38,622 bases of DNA from Pseudophaeobacter leonis (GCF_002087335.1 NZ_MWVJ01000035.1:1-38622), one strand, 5' to 3'; positions 8,392 to 16,122 are shown, counted from the first letter of the stretch. Notes: generated by a model from the sequence alone, not told the origin. Made by a program: numbers and translations.

Positions 8392-9015
8392 CTAGGTTGG
8401 CGCCAGCAGGGTTTCCACCGCAATGGCGGGCGACGCGAAAACGGGCACCGATGTGCGGTCCTGCAGCAGATCTTTGGCCCCGGCCATCGAGGCCTGGGCC
8501 AGAACCACGCAGCTTGTGTCGGGTGTCTGATCCAGTTGGGCCTGCACCCGGGTCGCGATTTGTGCGTTGAACCCCTGCCTGTCACCGGCCTCAAACAGCG
8601 GCCAGAGATCGCTCAGCGGCAGGGCCTGAATATTGGGGCTGGCGCCAAGCTGTGCAAAGGCGCGTTGCAGCAGCGCGGTTGACGGCTCTTTGGTGCTGTC
8701 CAGACAATAGACCAATAGCACAGGCCCTCCCGCTGCTGCCGCTGTCTGTGCTGCGCGTTGCATCATCGGCCAGTCGATACGGGTGGCGCCTGCCTCCTCG
8801 GCCGCCTCGCCAATGGTGGTGCAGCTGCAGAGCACAGGGCCGGTGGCGGCCTGAATGGCACTGGTGATTTCCAGCCGCAGCTCTGCATCTATGCCGCCTT
8901 GCGCGCGCGCCAGCCAGTCGGGGCGCACCACATGGGTTAGCTGCGCCACAGGAGCCAGCGTGTCAAAGGTGGCGACATGCACATCTGCAGTGTGAAACAG
9001 GGTCAGATCGGCCAT
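8392..9015 (-). CDS. Asp/Glu racemase superfamily-like protein
   Basis: The 207-residue protein has the layout of the Asp/Glu/hydantoin racemase superfamily: LTLFHTADVHVATFDTL at the start, PVLCSCTTIGEAAEEAG at 61-76 with Cys63 and Cys65, VLLVYCLDST near 99-108, and VVLAQASMAGA at 170-180. Two-base racemases of this fold carry a second catalytic Cys in that last segment; here Gln174 and Ser176 occupy it. Racemase activity is therefore uncertain, and a one-cysteine decarboxylase- or isomerase-like activity is possible. Its leader holds a 15-bp tandem array. It follows mcl1 on the same strand but is separated from it by a terminator. Confidence 0.65.
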   Translation of the reverse strand: MADLTLFHTADVHVATFDTLAPVAQLTHVVRPDWLARAQGGIDAELRLEITSAIQAATGPVLCSCTTIGEAAEEAGATRIDWPMMQRAAQTAAAAGGPVLLVYCLDSTKEPSTALLQRAFAQLGASPNIQALPLSDLWPLFEAGDRQGFNAQIATRVQAQLDQTPDTSCVVLAQASMAGAKDLLQDRTSVPVFASPAIAVETLLAPT

Positions 9016-9038
9016 GGCAAACCTCGCGGTGTAAAACG

Positions 9039-9113
9039 GACAGGTGAAAAAGGGACAGGCGAAAAAGGGACAGGCGAAAAACGAACAGGCGAAAAACGAA
9101 CAGGCGAAAAAGG
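9039..9113. repeat. Tandem array of five 15-bp units
   Basis: Five units of form RACAGGYGAAAAASG start at 9039, 9054, 9069, 9084 and 9099. They differ only at the C/T and final GG/CG positions. The array lies 23 bp upstream of the racemase-like start codon and abuts the mcl1 terminator, so it occupies the whole leader of the 8392-9015 gene. Confidence 0.9.
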
Positions 9114-9133
9114 GCGCCCACTGGACGCCCTTT
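9104..9133 (-). terminator. Intrinsic terminator of mcl1
   Basis: On the minus strand AAAGGGCG pairs with CGCCCTTT (plus-strand coordinates 9109-9116 and 9126-9133), followed by TTTTTCG. It lies 37 bp after the mcl1 stop. Confidence 0.8.
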
Positions 9134-9170
9134 GATCTTCTAAGGTTTTTCGACAGAGGTCAAACCGAGG

Positions 9171-10139
9171 TCAAAACGGCTCAGCCTTTTGCGATAGCTC
9201 GGACTGCGCCACGATAACCTCGGCCTGTTTGATCGAGGCGATATCAACCAGACGACCCTTATAGACGGTGGCGCCTTCGCCATTGGCCTTGGCCTGCTCC
9301 ATTGCCGCAAGAATTTCGCGCGCCTCGGAAACGGCCTCCTCAGAGGGGGTGAAGACCTCGTTGGCGAGGCCGATCTGTTTCGGGTGGATCGCCCATTTCC
9401 CCACCATGCCCAGCGTGGCCGAGCGTTTTGCCTGCGCGATATAGCCCTCGTCGTCAGAGAAATCACCAAAGGGGCCATCGACCGGCAACACACCATGGGT
9501 GCGGCAGGCGGCGACAATGGCGGCCTGGGCCCAGTGCCAGGGGTCGGACCAATGCTTTTCGCCCTCGCGCAGCATATAGTAGTTTTCCTGGGTGCCACCA
9601 ATGCCAGTGGTCTGCATGCCCATGGAGGCGGCAAAGTCAGCGGCGCCCAGCGACATGGCTTGCATGCGTGGAGAAGAGGCGGCAATCGCTTCGACATGGG
9701 CAATGCCAGCAGCCGATTCGATGATCACCTCAAAGGACACCGGCTTGCTGCGGCCCTTGGCGCGCTCAATCGCTGTGACCAGCGCGTCAACAGCATAGAC
9801 GTCCTCGGCGCAGCCCACCTTGGGGATCATGATCTGATCCAGGCGATCCCCTGCCTGCTCCAGCAGATCCACCACATCGCGGTACCAATAGGGCGTGTCC
9901 AACCCGTTGATGCGCACCGACATGTATTTGTTGCCCCAATCGACGGTATTGAGCGCCTCAATCACATTGGCGCGGGCGGCGTCCTTGTCGGTTGGCGCCA
10001 CCGAATCCTCAAGGTCGAGGTTGATCACATCCGCAGCCGAAGCGGCCATTTTGGGGAACAGTTTGGTGTTGGAGCCAGGGCCAAACAGCTGGCAACGGTT
10101 GGGGCGGGCGACGGGGCTGGGCTGAATGCGAAAGCTCAT
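9171..10139 (-). CDS. mcl1: L-malyl-CoA/beta-methylmalyl-CoA lyase (CitE/HpcH family)
   Basis: The 322-residue product matches Mcl1 of Rhodobacter. It starts MSFRIQPSPVARPNRCQLFGPGS and has NLDLEDSVAP (metal/substrate site), SVRINGLDTPYWYRDVVDLL, IMIPKVG, SFEVIIESAAGIAHVEAIAA, SLGAADFAASMG and KWAIHPKQI. The enzyme cleaves malyl-CoA to acetyl-CoA and glyoxylate and beta-methylmalyl-CoA to propionyl-CoA and glyoxylate, both in the ethylmalonyl-CoA pathway that replaces the glyoxylate cycle in these bacteria. The frame is open upstream, but ATG 10139 gives the family N-terminus and has AAGGATTGCC before it. It is divergent from dgcN across a 303-bp regulatory gap and ends at a clear terminator. 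Confidence 0.93.
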   Translation of the reverse strand: MSFRIQPSPVARPNRCQLFGPGSNTKLFPKMAASAADVINLDLEDSVAPTDKDAARANVIEALNTVDWGNKYMSVRINGLDTPYWYRDVVDLLEQAGDRLDQIMIPKVGCAEDVYAVDALVTAIERAKGRSKPVSFEVIIESAAGIAHVEAIAASSPRMQAMSLGAADFAASMGMQTTGIGGTQENYYMLREGEKHWSDPWHWAQAAIVAACRTHGVLPVDGPFGDFSDDEGYIAQAKRSATLGMVGKWAIHPKQIGLANEVFTPSEEAVSEAREILAAMEQAKANGEGATVYKGRLVDIASIKQAEVIVAQSELSQKAEPF

Positions 10140-10442
10140 GGAGGCAATCCTTCGGGTAAGGAAATTACGATTTTGTCTCGCAAAGTGGTAAGAAATTGCG
10201 CGAAGCCTTGCAAGGGCTACTTTGCACTTGCAGCATTGGGTGTGCGATATGTGCGCAATCCCAGCCGAATGAGCGCAAGGATCAACGGTGAATGGGGTAA
10301 TGGTCGAAGAATCTTCGAACAAAGTGTTTATCAATGAGGGATGCTTCGAAATACCGTGCCGTGAAAAAGCAAAAACGGGACCGCATCGCAGCAGGGCTCA
10401 ATTATGGTCGCGAGGAACTCAAATTCCTTTGGAGGCCCCACG
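10140..10442. promoter_or_regulatory. Divergent mcl1/dgcN intergenic region
   Basis: This 303-bp AT-richer gap separates the mcl1 and dgcN starts. It contains the 15-bp palindrome at 10304-10318, the decamer TGTGCGATAT at 10241-10250 (also found upstream of the ald palindrome at 31381-31390), and a third TTCGAA at 10344. GGAGG sits 8 bp before the dgcN ATG. No supported gene lies here. Confidence 0.6.
10304..10318. promoter_or_regulatory. 15-bp perfect palindrome, candidate operator of the D-amino-acid cluster
   Basis: TCGAAGA-A-TCTTCGA has 7-bp arms with a one-base centre. It lies 124 bp before dgcN and 164 bp before mcl1. The identical 15-mer occurs at 31404-31418 between ald and its Lrp-type regulator, the best sign that it is a functional protein-binding site. 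Confidence 0.65.
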
Positions 10443-11444
10443 ATGATCGAGACACCATATCTGTTGTTCCTGGGCGATGCGCCCGACATGCTGGCTGCCA
10501 AGGTTGCCATTGGTATCCGCGACTGGCGTCCGGATCACGCAGTTGGCCAAATCTGTCTGCCGGGCTGCGGTGCGGATCTGGGTCTGACCGAGATGACCCT
10601 GGCCGAGGCCAAGGCGGCTGGCGCCAGAACGCTGGTGATTGGGGTTGCGAACCGGGGCGGGGTGATCTCTGCCGCCTGGAAAGAAGTGCTGATTCAGGCG
10701 CTTGAGATGGGCTATGACCTGGCCTCGGGCCTGCACAACCTGCTGCGCGACGAAGGCGATCTGGTTGCGGCGGCGCAGACCCATGGCGGCACATTGCATG
10801 ATGTGCGGGTGCCCACTGTTGGCTACCCGATTGCCAATGGCGAAAACCGCACCGGTAAGCGCTGTCTTGCGGTTGGCACTGATTGCTCTGTTGGCAAGAT
10901 GTACACCGCGCTGGCGATGGACGCCGAGATGCAAAAGCGCGGCATGAAGTCGACCTTCCGCGCCACCGGCCAGACCGGTATCCTGATCACCGGCCATGGC
11001 GTGCCGCTGGACGCGGTGATTGCCGACTTTATGGCTGGCTCGGTGGAATATCTCACCCCTGACAATGACGATGACCACTGGGATCTGATCGAGGGGCAGG
11101 GCTCACTGTTCCACATTTCATACTCTGGCGTCACCATGGCGCTGGTGCATGGCGGTCAGGCCGATGCACTGATTCTGTGCCACGAGCCAACGCGCTCGCA
11201 TATGCGCGGTTTGCTAGGCTATAGCGTGCCCTCGCTGGAAGAGCTGCGGGATGTTGCCTTGCCACTGGCGCAGCGCGCCAACGCCGATTGCAAAATCGTC
11301 GGCATTTCGGTCAACACCCAGCATCTGTCCGAGGACGAAGCGGTGAAATATCTCGCCGAGACTGAAGCGCGTATGGGGCTGCCCGCCGTTGACCCCTATC
11401 GTCACGGTGCGGCGCGTCTGGTGGACGCGCTGGCTGCAATCTGA
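10443..11444 (+). CDS. dgcN: N-acetyltransferase DgcN (DUF1611 family), D-glutamate catabolism
   Basis: The 333-residue protein belongs to the DUF1611 family. It has an N-terminal Rossmann-like part (LLFLGDAPDMLAAKVAIGI ... TLVIGVANRGGVI), a P-loop-like GTDCSVGKM at 145-153, then ATGQTGILITGHGVPLDAVIADF, an acidic SLFHISYSGVT region and LCHEPTRSHMRG. DUF1611 proteins paired with an enolase-superfamily partner were shown in marine bacteria to acetylate D-Glu before racemisation; that assignment rests on family knowledge plus the dgcA neighbour. ATG 10443 is chosen because TTTGGAGG precedes it and homology starts there. It heads a five-gene forward cluster, but a terminator-like hairpin follows immediately. 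Confidence 0.85.
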   Translation: MIETPYLLFLGDAPDMLAAKVAIGIRDWRPDHAVGQICLPGCGADLGLTEMTLAEAKAAGARTLVIGVANRGGVISAAWKEVLIQALEMGYDLASGLHNLLRDEGDLVAAAQTHGGTLHDVRVPTVGYPIANGENRTGKRCLAVGTDCSVGKMYTALAMDAEMQKRGMKSTFRATGQTGILITGHGVPLDAVIADFMAGSVEYLTPDNDDDHWDLIEGQGSLFHISYSGVTMALVHGGQADALILCHEPTRSHMRGLLGYSVPSLEELRDVALPLAQRANADCKIVGISVNTQHLSEDEAVKYLAETEARMGLPAVDPYRHGAARLVDALAAI

Positions 11445-11446
11445 TT

Positions 11447-11483
11447 TTAAAGGGGGCGTCTGGAAACAGGCGCCCTTTTTTTT
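11447..11483 (+). terminator. Terminator-like hairpin between dgcN and dgcA
   Basis: AAAGGG...GCGCCCTTT encloses GTCTGGAAACAG and is followed by a long T run to 11483. It starts just 4 bp after the dgcN stop. It should stop at least part of the transcripts, so dgcN may be expressed more than the downstream genes, or dgcA may have its own promoter. Confidence 0.75.
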
Positions 11484-11539
11484 GCCTGCAAACCTACTAC
11501 CGCGTCCATGGCGCGCTAAATCCCCTGAAAGGATGCGAC

Positions 11540-12505
11540 ATGAAAATCTCCGTGACGCCCGATGTTTTTAAACTGGCGCAGGTCTTTACCATCTCTCGTG
11601 GCTCAAGAACCGAAGCCAGGGTGCTGACGGTCCGGGTTGAAAAGGATGGCGTCACTGGCTGGGGCGAATGCGTCCCCTACGCGCGCTACAATGAGACGCT
11701 GGAAAGTGTGACGGCTGAGATCGAAGCTCTGCCTGCGGATTTCTCCCGTGCCGAGCTGCAGGATCTGCTGCCCGCGGGGGCTGCCCGCAACGCCGTCGAC
11801 TGCGCCCTGTGGGATCTGGAGGCCAAGCAGGCCGGGAAACGCGTCTGGGAGCTGGCCGGACTGCCTGCGCCGGGCCCGGAAATCACCGCCTATACCCTGT
11901 CGCTGGCCAGCCCCGAAGAGATGCGCAAACAGGCCGCCGAAAACGCCCATCGCCCGCTCCTGAAGATCAAACTGGGCACGCCGGATGACATGCCACGTCT
12001 AGAGGCGGTGCGCGCGGGTGCGCCGGAGGCAAAAATCATCATCGACGCCAATGAGGGCTGGTCGGCTGCGGTCTATGCAGATCTCGCGCCGCATCTAATG
12101 CGCCTTGGGGTGGAGCTGGTCGAGCAACCCCTGCCCGCCGGTGAGGATGACGCGCTGATCGGCATGGACCGCCCGGTGCCGGTCTGCGCCGATGAGAGTT
12201 GCCATGACCGCTCCAGCCTGCCAAAACTGAAAGGCAAATACGATGTGGTCAACATCAAACTGGACAAAACAGGCGGGCTGACCGAGGCGCTGAAGCTGCG
12301 CCAGGAGGCGCTGGCGCTGGGCTATGATGTCATGGTTGGCTGCATGGTGGGATCGTCATTGGCGATGGCGCCTGCGACCCTGCTGGCGCAGGGTGTTTTG
12401 GTAACAGACCTTGACGGGCCGCTGCTGCTAGCCGAAGACCGCACAGTACCATTGAAATTTGACGCCGCCGGGGTGCACCCGCCGAAGGCTGAGCTCTGGG
12501 GTTGA
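11540..12505 (+). CDS. dgcA: N-acetyl-D-glutamate racemase DgcA (enolase superfamily, dipeptide-epimerase-like)
   Basis: The 321-residue enolase-superfamily protein has all residues of the muconate-lactonising/dipeptide-epimerase group: the Lys-X-Lys base motif LLKIKLG (Lys142, Lys144), metal ligands Asp169 (IIDANEGW), Glu195 (VEQPLP) and Asp218 (CADES), and the opposite-face base Lys240 (VNIKLDKTGG). Alone it would be annotated L-Ala-D/L-Glu epimerase. Beside dgcN, racemisation of N-acetyl-D-Glu to N-acetyl-L-Glu is more likely, though dipeptide epimerisation of murein peptides is not excluded. ATG 11540 has GAAAGGATGCG upstream. The D-amino-acid transaminase starts 10 bp after its stop, so the two are surely co-transcribed. 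Confidence 0.85.
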   Translation: MKISVTPDVFKLAQVFTISRGSRTEARVLTVRVEKDGVTGWGECVPYARYNETLESVTAEIEALPADFSRAELQDLLPAGAARNAVDCALWDLEAKQAGKRVWELAGLPAPGPEITAYTLSLASPEEMRKQAAENAHRPLLKIKLGTPDDMPRLEAVRAGAPEAKIIIDANEGWSAAVYADLAPHLMRLGVELVEQPLPAGEDDALIGMDRPVPVCADESCHDRSSLPKLKGKYDVVNIKLDKTGGLTEALKLRQEALALGYDVMVGCMVGSSLAMAPATLLAQGVLVTDLDGPLLLAEDRTVPLKFDAAGVHPPKAELWG

Positions 12506-12515
12506 GGAGAGAACG

Positions 12516-13379
12516 ATGACCCGTACCGTTTATGTGAATGGCGAATACCTGCCCGAGACCGAAGCCACAGTCTCGATTTTTGACCGTGGCTTTCTGATGG
12601 CGGATGGCGTCTATGAGGTTACATCGGTTCTGGATGGCAAGCTGATTGATTTTGAAGGCCACGCCGTGCGGCTTGAACGCTCGCTCAACGAGCTTGATAT
12701 GCCTGCGGCCTGCAGCAAGGACGAGTTGCTGGAGATCCACCGCGAGCTGGTTGCCCGCAATGAGATCGTCGAGGGGCTGGTTTATTTGCAGATCACCCGT
12801 GGCTCGGACGGGGATCGTGATTTTGTCTTCCCTGATCCCGAAACCACCAAGCCGACAATCGTGCTGTTCACCCAGAACAAGCCCGGCCTGGCCGACAACC
12901 CTGCCGCCAAAAAGGGTGCCAAGATCATCTCGATCGAAGACATCCGCTGGGGCCGCCGCGACATCAAAACCGTGCAGCTGCTCTATCCGTCGATGGGCAA
13001 GATGATGGCCAAAAAGGCCGGGGCAGACGATGCCTGGCTGATTGAGGATGGCTATGTCACCGAGGGCACCTCGAACAACGCCTACTACGTCAAGAACGGC
13101 AAGATCGTCACCCGGCCACTGTCCAATGACATTCTGCACGGCATCACCCGCAAGGCCGTTTTGCGCATGGCAGCCGAGGCTCAGATGGTTGTTGAAGAGC
13201 GGCTCTTTACCATTGACGAGGCCAAAGAGGCGGATGAGGCCTTTACCACCTCTGCCAGTGCCTTTGTGATGCCCGTGGTTGAGATCGACGGCGTGGCTCT
13301 TGGCGACGGCACACCCGGCCCAATCGCCAAAAGCCTGCGCGAGATCTATCTGGAAGAGAGCCTGAAGGCGGCGATCTGA
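12516..13379 (+). CDS. dat: D-amino-acid transaminase (D-alanine aminotransferase)
   Basis: The 287-residue class IV PLP aminotransferase has VYVNGEYLPETEATVSIFDRGFLMADGVYE at its start, the PLP lysine Lys151 in RDIKTVQLL, the cofactor-contacting Glu183 in VTEGTSNNAY, and FTTSASAFVMPVVEIDG at the end. These features are typical of D-amino-acid rather than branched-chain transaminases. It exchanges the amino group between D-Ala and 2-oxoglutarate, yielding pyruvate and D-Glu. ATG 12516 follows GAGGAGAGAAC. The D-Glu produced is the substrate expected for DgcN, encoded two genes upstream, which makes a biochemical loop plausible. Confidence 0.9.
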   Translation: MTRTVYVNGEYLPETEATVSIFDRGFLMADGVYEVTSVLDGKLIDFEGHAVRLERSLNELDMPAACSKDELLEIHRELVARNEIVEGLVYLQITRGSDGDRDFVFPDPETTKPTIVLFTQNKPGLADNPAAKKGAKIISIEDIRWGRRDIKTVQLLYPSMGKMMAKKAGADDAWLIEDGYVTEGTSNNAYYVKNGKIVTRPLSNDILHGITRKAVLRMAAEAQMVVEERLFTIDEAKEADEAFTTSASAFVMPVVEIDGVALGDGTPGPIAKSLREIYLEESLKAAI

Positions 13380-13440
13380 GGCGCGCCTGAACGGCAATTG
13401 CAAATTTCAGCAAGCCCCCTAGACTGGACCCCGGCGTAAT

Positions 13441-14478
13441 ATGCGGCGGGGTCTTGTTTTGTCTGAAAGTCCAGTTTTGTCAAACATTCCAGTGGTTTGT
13501 GAGGTCGATCTTGCGGCCGAGGGCAAACATCAGGGCTATCTGAGAGTGCCGCATTCGGTGCACCGCAGCGCCTATGGCTGGATCGGGGTTCCCATCGTGT
13601 CTATCCGCAATGGCGAGGGCCCGGTGATGCTGATGTCAGCGGGGGTGCACGGCGATGAATACGAGGGGCAGATCGCGCTGGCCCAGCTGGTGCGTGAGCT
13701 GCAGGCAGAAGATCTGCGCGGCCAGTTGATCTTGTTGCCACAGGCAAATGCGTCGGCGGCGGCTGCCGGGACGCGGTGCTCGCCCATCGACAATGGCAAT
13801 ATGAACCGTCTGTTCCCCGGCAATGCGCGCGGCACCCCGACCGAGGTGATTGCCCATTTTATCGAAGAAGAGCTGTTGCCGCGCTGCGGCTACTCAGTCG
13901 ATCTGCACTCTGGCGGATCCTCCTTGTTTTACCCGCCGACGCTGCTGCGCGGTCAGGGCCACACACCTGCGGTCGCGGCTGAGCTAAAACGCCTGCAGGC
14001 TGCGTTTGATGCGCCCTACGCCTGGGTCTTTACCGGGGGCGGCGGGCCGGGATCAACCGCGCGGACCCTGATGGGAGGCGCCAATCGCAAGGGCGTGATC
14101 CCGATCATGGCAGAGCTGGGCGGCGGTGGTGCGGTGGACCCGGCCATTCTGGCGCTGACGCTGCGGGGACTGAAACGGCTGCTACACAGTATTGGCATGT
14201 TGCCGGACTATACAGCTGATGCGCCGCAGGGCACGCGCGAGCTGCACAGCAAAGGATCCGTCTACGCCTATGACACCGGTGTTTTTGAGCCCTGCAAGGA
14301 GATCGCCGACCCCGTCACCGAGGGCGAAGCCGTGGGCCTGCTGCACCGCCTTGATATGCCCTGGCTAGAGCCTGTGCCGGTGCTTTCGCCCTATAATGGG
14401 ATGGTTCTGGCCAAACGGGTGCCCGGACCGGTTGAACGTGGCGACGCAGTTGTGCAGGTGGCCGATGACGCAGGCTGA
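13441..14478 (+). CDS. Succinylglutamate desuccinylase/aspartoacylase family deacylase (DoeB-like)
   Basis: The 345-residue zinc-dependent deacylase has ligands in GVHGDEYEG (His70, Glu73) and DLHSGG (His156), the substrate arginines in TRCSPIDNGNMNRLFPG, and the likely catalytic Glu in MAELGGGG. It most resembles the group that removes an acetyl group from the alpha-amino nitrogen of amino acids, such as DoeB in ectoine breakdown. No other ectoine gene is near; in this setting N-acetyl-L-Glu is the best guess for substrate, which would complete the DgcN-DgcA route to free L-Glu. The start is uncertain: ATG 13441 has a weak ribosome site and internal GTG/TTG codons are possible. The next gene overlaps its stop. 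Confidence 0.82.
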   Translation: MRRGLVLSESPVLSNIPVVCEVDLAAEGKHQGYLRVPHSVHRSAYGWIGVPIVSIRNGEGPVMLMSAGVHGDEYEGQIALAQLVRELQAEDLRGQLILLPQANASAAAAGTRCSPIDNGNMNRLFPGNARGTPTEVIAHFIEEELLPRCGYSVDLHSGGSSLFYPPTLLRGQGHTPAVAAELKRLQAAFDAPYAWVFTGGGGPGSTARTLMGGANRKGVIPIMAELGGGGAVDPAILALTLRGLKRLLHSIGMLPDYTADAPQGTRELHSKGSVYAYDTGVFEPCKEIADPVTEGEAVGLLHRLDMPWLEPVPVLSPYNGMVLAKRVPGPVERGDAVVQVADDAG

Positions 14479-15653
14479 TCCCTTTGATTTTGACGAGGCT
14501 ATAGATCGCCGGCAGGTTCCCGCGCTGAAGGTGCATCCAATGGTGCTGGGCGCTGATGGCGCAGAATTGTTTCCGGCAGGGGTCGCCGACATGGATTTTC
14601 GCGCGCCACCCTGCGTGCGTGAGGCGCTTGCAGGCGCGGCTGGATCATGGGGTTTTTGGCTATGAGACGTTGCAGCCGGGATTGATCCCGGCCTTTACCG
14701 GCTGGATGCAGACACGGCACGGCTGGCAGATCGACCGTACTCATGTCCTTCGGGCCCCCAATATCCTGAATGCGCTGGCAATGGCGGTGAATCTGTTCTC
14801 TGACCCTGGTGGCAAGGTGATCGTGCAGCCGCCGGTGTTTTTTGATTTCTATGACATCCTGAAAGAAAACAACCGCGAAGCCGTCCTGAACCCGCTGGTG
14901 CTGCGGCAGGGGCGCTATGAAATGGATTTTGAGGATCTGGAGCGCTGTGCCGCGGATCCCGGCACCCGGTTGTTGCTTTTGTGCAATCCACACAACCCCG
15001 TGGGTCGGGTCTGGACAGAGGAAGAGCTGCAGCGTCTGGGAGAGATCTGCCTGCGCCACGGGGTTCTGGTGATCTCGGACGAGATCCACGGCGATCTGGC
15101 CTTTGCGGGCCACAGGCATGTGCCCTTTGCCGCGCTGGGAGCTGTACATGCGCAGAACTCGATCACCTGCCTGTCACCTGCCAAAAGCTTTAATATCGCG
15201 GCCTGCTGCGCCGCCTTTACGGTGATCCCGGCTGAGGGGCGCAGGCAGGCCTTTATTGAGGCCAATAGCCGTCTGACGGTGAACAAGAACAATGCCTTTG
15301 CCAATGTTGCGATGGAGGCGGCCTATAGCAGTGGTGCGCCCTGGCTGGAGGCCGCGCTGGGCTATATTCAGGCCAATGCAGCCCTGGTTGAACAGCGGCT
15401 TGCGGGTCTGGCCGGGGTAGAGCTGATCAGGCCGGAGGGGACGTTCTTGCTCTGGCTGGATTTTCGCGGGCTGGGGCTTGAGCCTGCGGAACTCACGGCA
15501 TTTTTACGCCTCAAGGCCGGATGGGGCGTGACCCGTGGCATCGCCTTTGGGACGCAGGGGCGCGGTTTTGCGCGGGTCAATATCGCCTGTCGCCGCACAG
15601 TTCTGCAACAGGCGCTGGACCAGCTGCAGAACGCGGTGAAAACGCTGGCCTGA
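14465..15653 (+). pseudogene. MalY/PatB-type PLP aminotransferase (C-S lyase-like), interrupted by one frameshift
   Basis: The start ATG 14465 overlaps the deacylase stop by 14 bp. The first 55 residues (MTQADPFDFDEAIDRRQVPALK ... DMDFRAPPCVREAL) are in one frame, and QARLDHGVFGYETLQPGLIPAF onward is in another, down to TGA 15653. An extra T in GAGGCGCTTGCAGG (14628/14629) explains the switch: removing it restores VREALQARLDHG, as in the family. The rest is intact, including the PLP lysine in SPAKSFNIAAC and NPHNPVGRVW. Homologues cleave cystathionine or similar C-S bonds or act as transaminases. A single indel in an otherwise perfect gene suggests a sequencing error. Substrate in this D-amino-acid cluster is unknown. 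Confidence 0.85.
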
Positions 15654-15668
15654 AGTGCCGACCTGCTA

Positions 15669-15983
15669 TCAGCTCTTGTCGGTCACGTTTTCCTTGAAGG
15701 CGACCTCGAATTCAGCCTGCTTTTGCGGGCTGGCCTCTGTCTGGTAGTTGGCTTTCCAGGCGTCCATGCTCATGCCGTAATAGGCCTCGCGGGCTTCGGC
15801 CTTATCCATCTCAATACCGCGTTCATTGGCGGCTTCCTGATACCAGCGGCTGAGGCAGTTGCGACAAAACCCCGTCAGGTTCATCATGTCGATGTTCTGC
15901 ACATCGGTGCGCTCTTCCATCAGGTGCTTTTGCAGACGGCGAAAGGCGGCGGCCTGGACTTCGATCTCGGTTTGCGAATCCAT
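15669..15983 (-). CDS. DUF1244 domain-containing protein
   Basis: This 104-residue protein contains the conserved NLTGFCRNCLSRWYQEAANERGIEMDKAEAREAYYGM block with a Cys-X2-Cys pair (residues 40 and 43). That block defines the DUF1244 family of alpha- and gammaproteobacteria. Function is unknown; the helical fold and cysteine pair are all that can be read. ATG 15983 has GAGGAGCGC before it. It is convergent with the MalY-like gene, only 15 bp apart. Confidence 0.9.
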   Translation of the reverse strand: MDSQTEIEVQAAAFRRLQKHLMEERTDVQNIDMMNLTGFCRNCLSRWYQEAANERGIEMDKAEAREAYYGMSMDAWKANYQTEASPQKQAEFEVAFKENVTDKS

Positions 15984-16122
15984 TGATGCGCTCCTCTATG
16001 CATGGACGTGTTTGCCGGCCAACCTAGCAAGGCTGCCCTGCCTGCACAATGAAACGCGACCGCTGTGTTTCGGGCGGGCGGGGGAGGCGGCGGGCCTGCG
16101 CCCACAGTCTCATCGCCCTCAC

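Noticed and set aside
7860..8594. Long N-terminal extension of the LysE exporter frame
   Set aside because: It runs antisense through the Lrp gene and has no homology; the family start is ATG 7859.
9039..9113. CRISPR-like array
   Set aside because: The 15-bp units are contiguous with no spacers, and no cas gene is present.
12330..13403. 357-residue minus-strand frame over the D-amino-acid transaminase
   Set aside because: It is an antisense shadow of dat and the end of dgcA, which are clear family members.
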